Shown here: positions 7,004-7,148 of the stretch, piece by piece
Numbering within the stretch: the first letter of the stretch is position 1
Layout of the letters: every line of letters begins with the position of its first letter
NCBI GenBank assembly: GCA_903891375.1
Contig: CAITEL010000083.1
Location: 1-7,148 of the forward strand
Length of the DNA stretch: 7,148 nt
Reading direction: 5' to 3'
Source of the DNA: an uncultured Neisseriaceae bacterium
GTDB lineage: Bacteria; Pseudomonadota; Gammaproteobacteria; Burkholderiales; UBA11063
Notes under the pieces: generated by a model
Seen by the model: the letters and a program-made list of their open reading frames with translations, nothing else
The model's database searches: none
Told to the model about the DNA's origin: nothing
Position numbers and translations under genes: made by a program

Positions 7004-7009
7004 CACCTT
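7004..7009 (-). promoter_or_regulatory. Ribosome binding site of the PAS-LuxR gene
   Basis: The minus strand reads AAGGTG, then 6 nt, then the ATG at 6997. It lies in the 20-nt gap after the upstream stop codon and overlaps a 10-bp palindrome CTTAATTAAG (7007-7016), which is likely just AT-rich chance. Confidence 0.8.
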
Positions 7010-7017
7010 AATTAAGA

Positions 7018-7148
7018 TTAAACGGATAATAAATGAGAAAAGGTTAAATATAAATCTGAAGGTAATTCAATAATTGTATCATGATGTATAATGTCTAACA
7101 AGTTCAAATTATCAACCCCTATCAATTTTGCTTTTTCTATTAATCCAA
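7018..7148 (-). CDS. C-terminal end of a second, paralogous LuxR-type regulator (5' part beyond the window)
   Basis: A minus frame enters from the right edge and stays open for 42 codons to a TAA at 7018-7020. Visible residues 6-28 align without gaps to residues 218-240 of the next gene's product: 9 of 23 are identical (Ala-Lys, Gly, Leu-Asn, Asp, Ile-Ile, Leu) and most of the remainder are Ile/Leu/Val or Glu/Asp swaps. This is the segment that runs from the last LuxR helix into the C-terminal tail, so the gene is probably a tandem duplicate of the same regulator family. The DNA-binding and sensor parts are not visible, so the family call rests on the paralogy alone. Only 20 nt separate it from the next start codon, pointing to one transcript. 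Confidence 0.72.
   Translation of the reverse strand, partial: GLIEKAKLIGVDNLNLLDIIHHDTIIELPSDLYLTFSHLLSV

Noticed and set aside
1..7148. CRISPR array, IS element, tRNA or phage attachment site
   Set aside because: No short direct repeats with unique spacers, transposase-like frame, tRNA-like fold or duplicated attachment core was seen. The only repeats are in-frame protein domains and the three 12-bp motifs.

Overview
The window looks like accessory chromosomal DNA from a low-GC (roughly one third G+C by eye) Gram-negative bacterium. The evidence is a lipoprotein signal peptide ending in Leu-Val-Ala-Cys followed by a poly-Gly stretch, a type common in gammaproteobacteria, and a PAS plus LuxR-type HTH regulator of a kind I associate with Legionella-like low-GC gammaproteobacteria. 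The taxonomic guess is tentative: there is no rRNA, tRNA or housekeeping gene to anchor it.

Everything supported as coding is on the minus strand. In transcription order (right to left) there is: (1) the last 42 codons of a gene entering from the right edge (7018-7148), whose C-terminus aligns without gaps to that of the next gene; (2) a complete 251-residue PAS-LuxR-type regulator (6242-6997), only 20 nt downstream and probably in the same operon; (3) a 304-nt gene-free, AT-rich region (5938-6241) holding three near-identical 12-bp motifs; and (4) one giant open frame of 1979 codons (5937 to 1) that runs off the left edge without a stop.

The giant gene encodes a surface-type lipoprotein: signal peptide with lipobox, ten glycines, a Pro-Thr linker, then at least 19 tandem Ig-like beta-sandwich domains of about 94-105 residues. 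Each domain carries exactly one Cys pair (C-x7-10-C, mostly C-x8-C). From the fourth domain on, two domain types alternate strictly, giving a 192-203-residue supra-repeat. Eight complete A/B pairs are present and a ninth begins at the left edge. I checked the frame triplet by triplet and found no stop in 1-5937.

Working model (inference): a tandem pair of PAS-LuxR regulators lies next to, and may control, a very long disulfide-stapled stalk protein tethered by lipid to the outer membrane, plausibly an adhesin or host-interaction fibre. The three 12-bp motifs upstream of the giant gene have centres 52 and 41 bp apart, close to whole helical turns, and are the best candidate operator sites. The C-terminus or tip of the giant protein, which would decide its function, lies outside the window.
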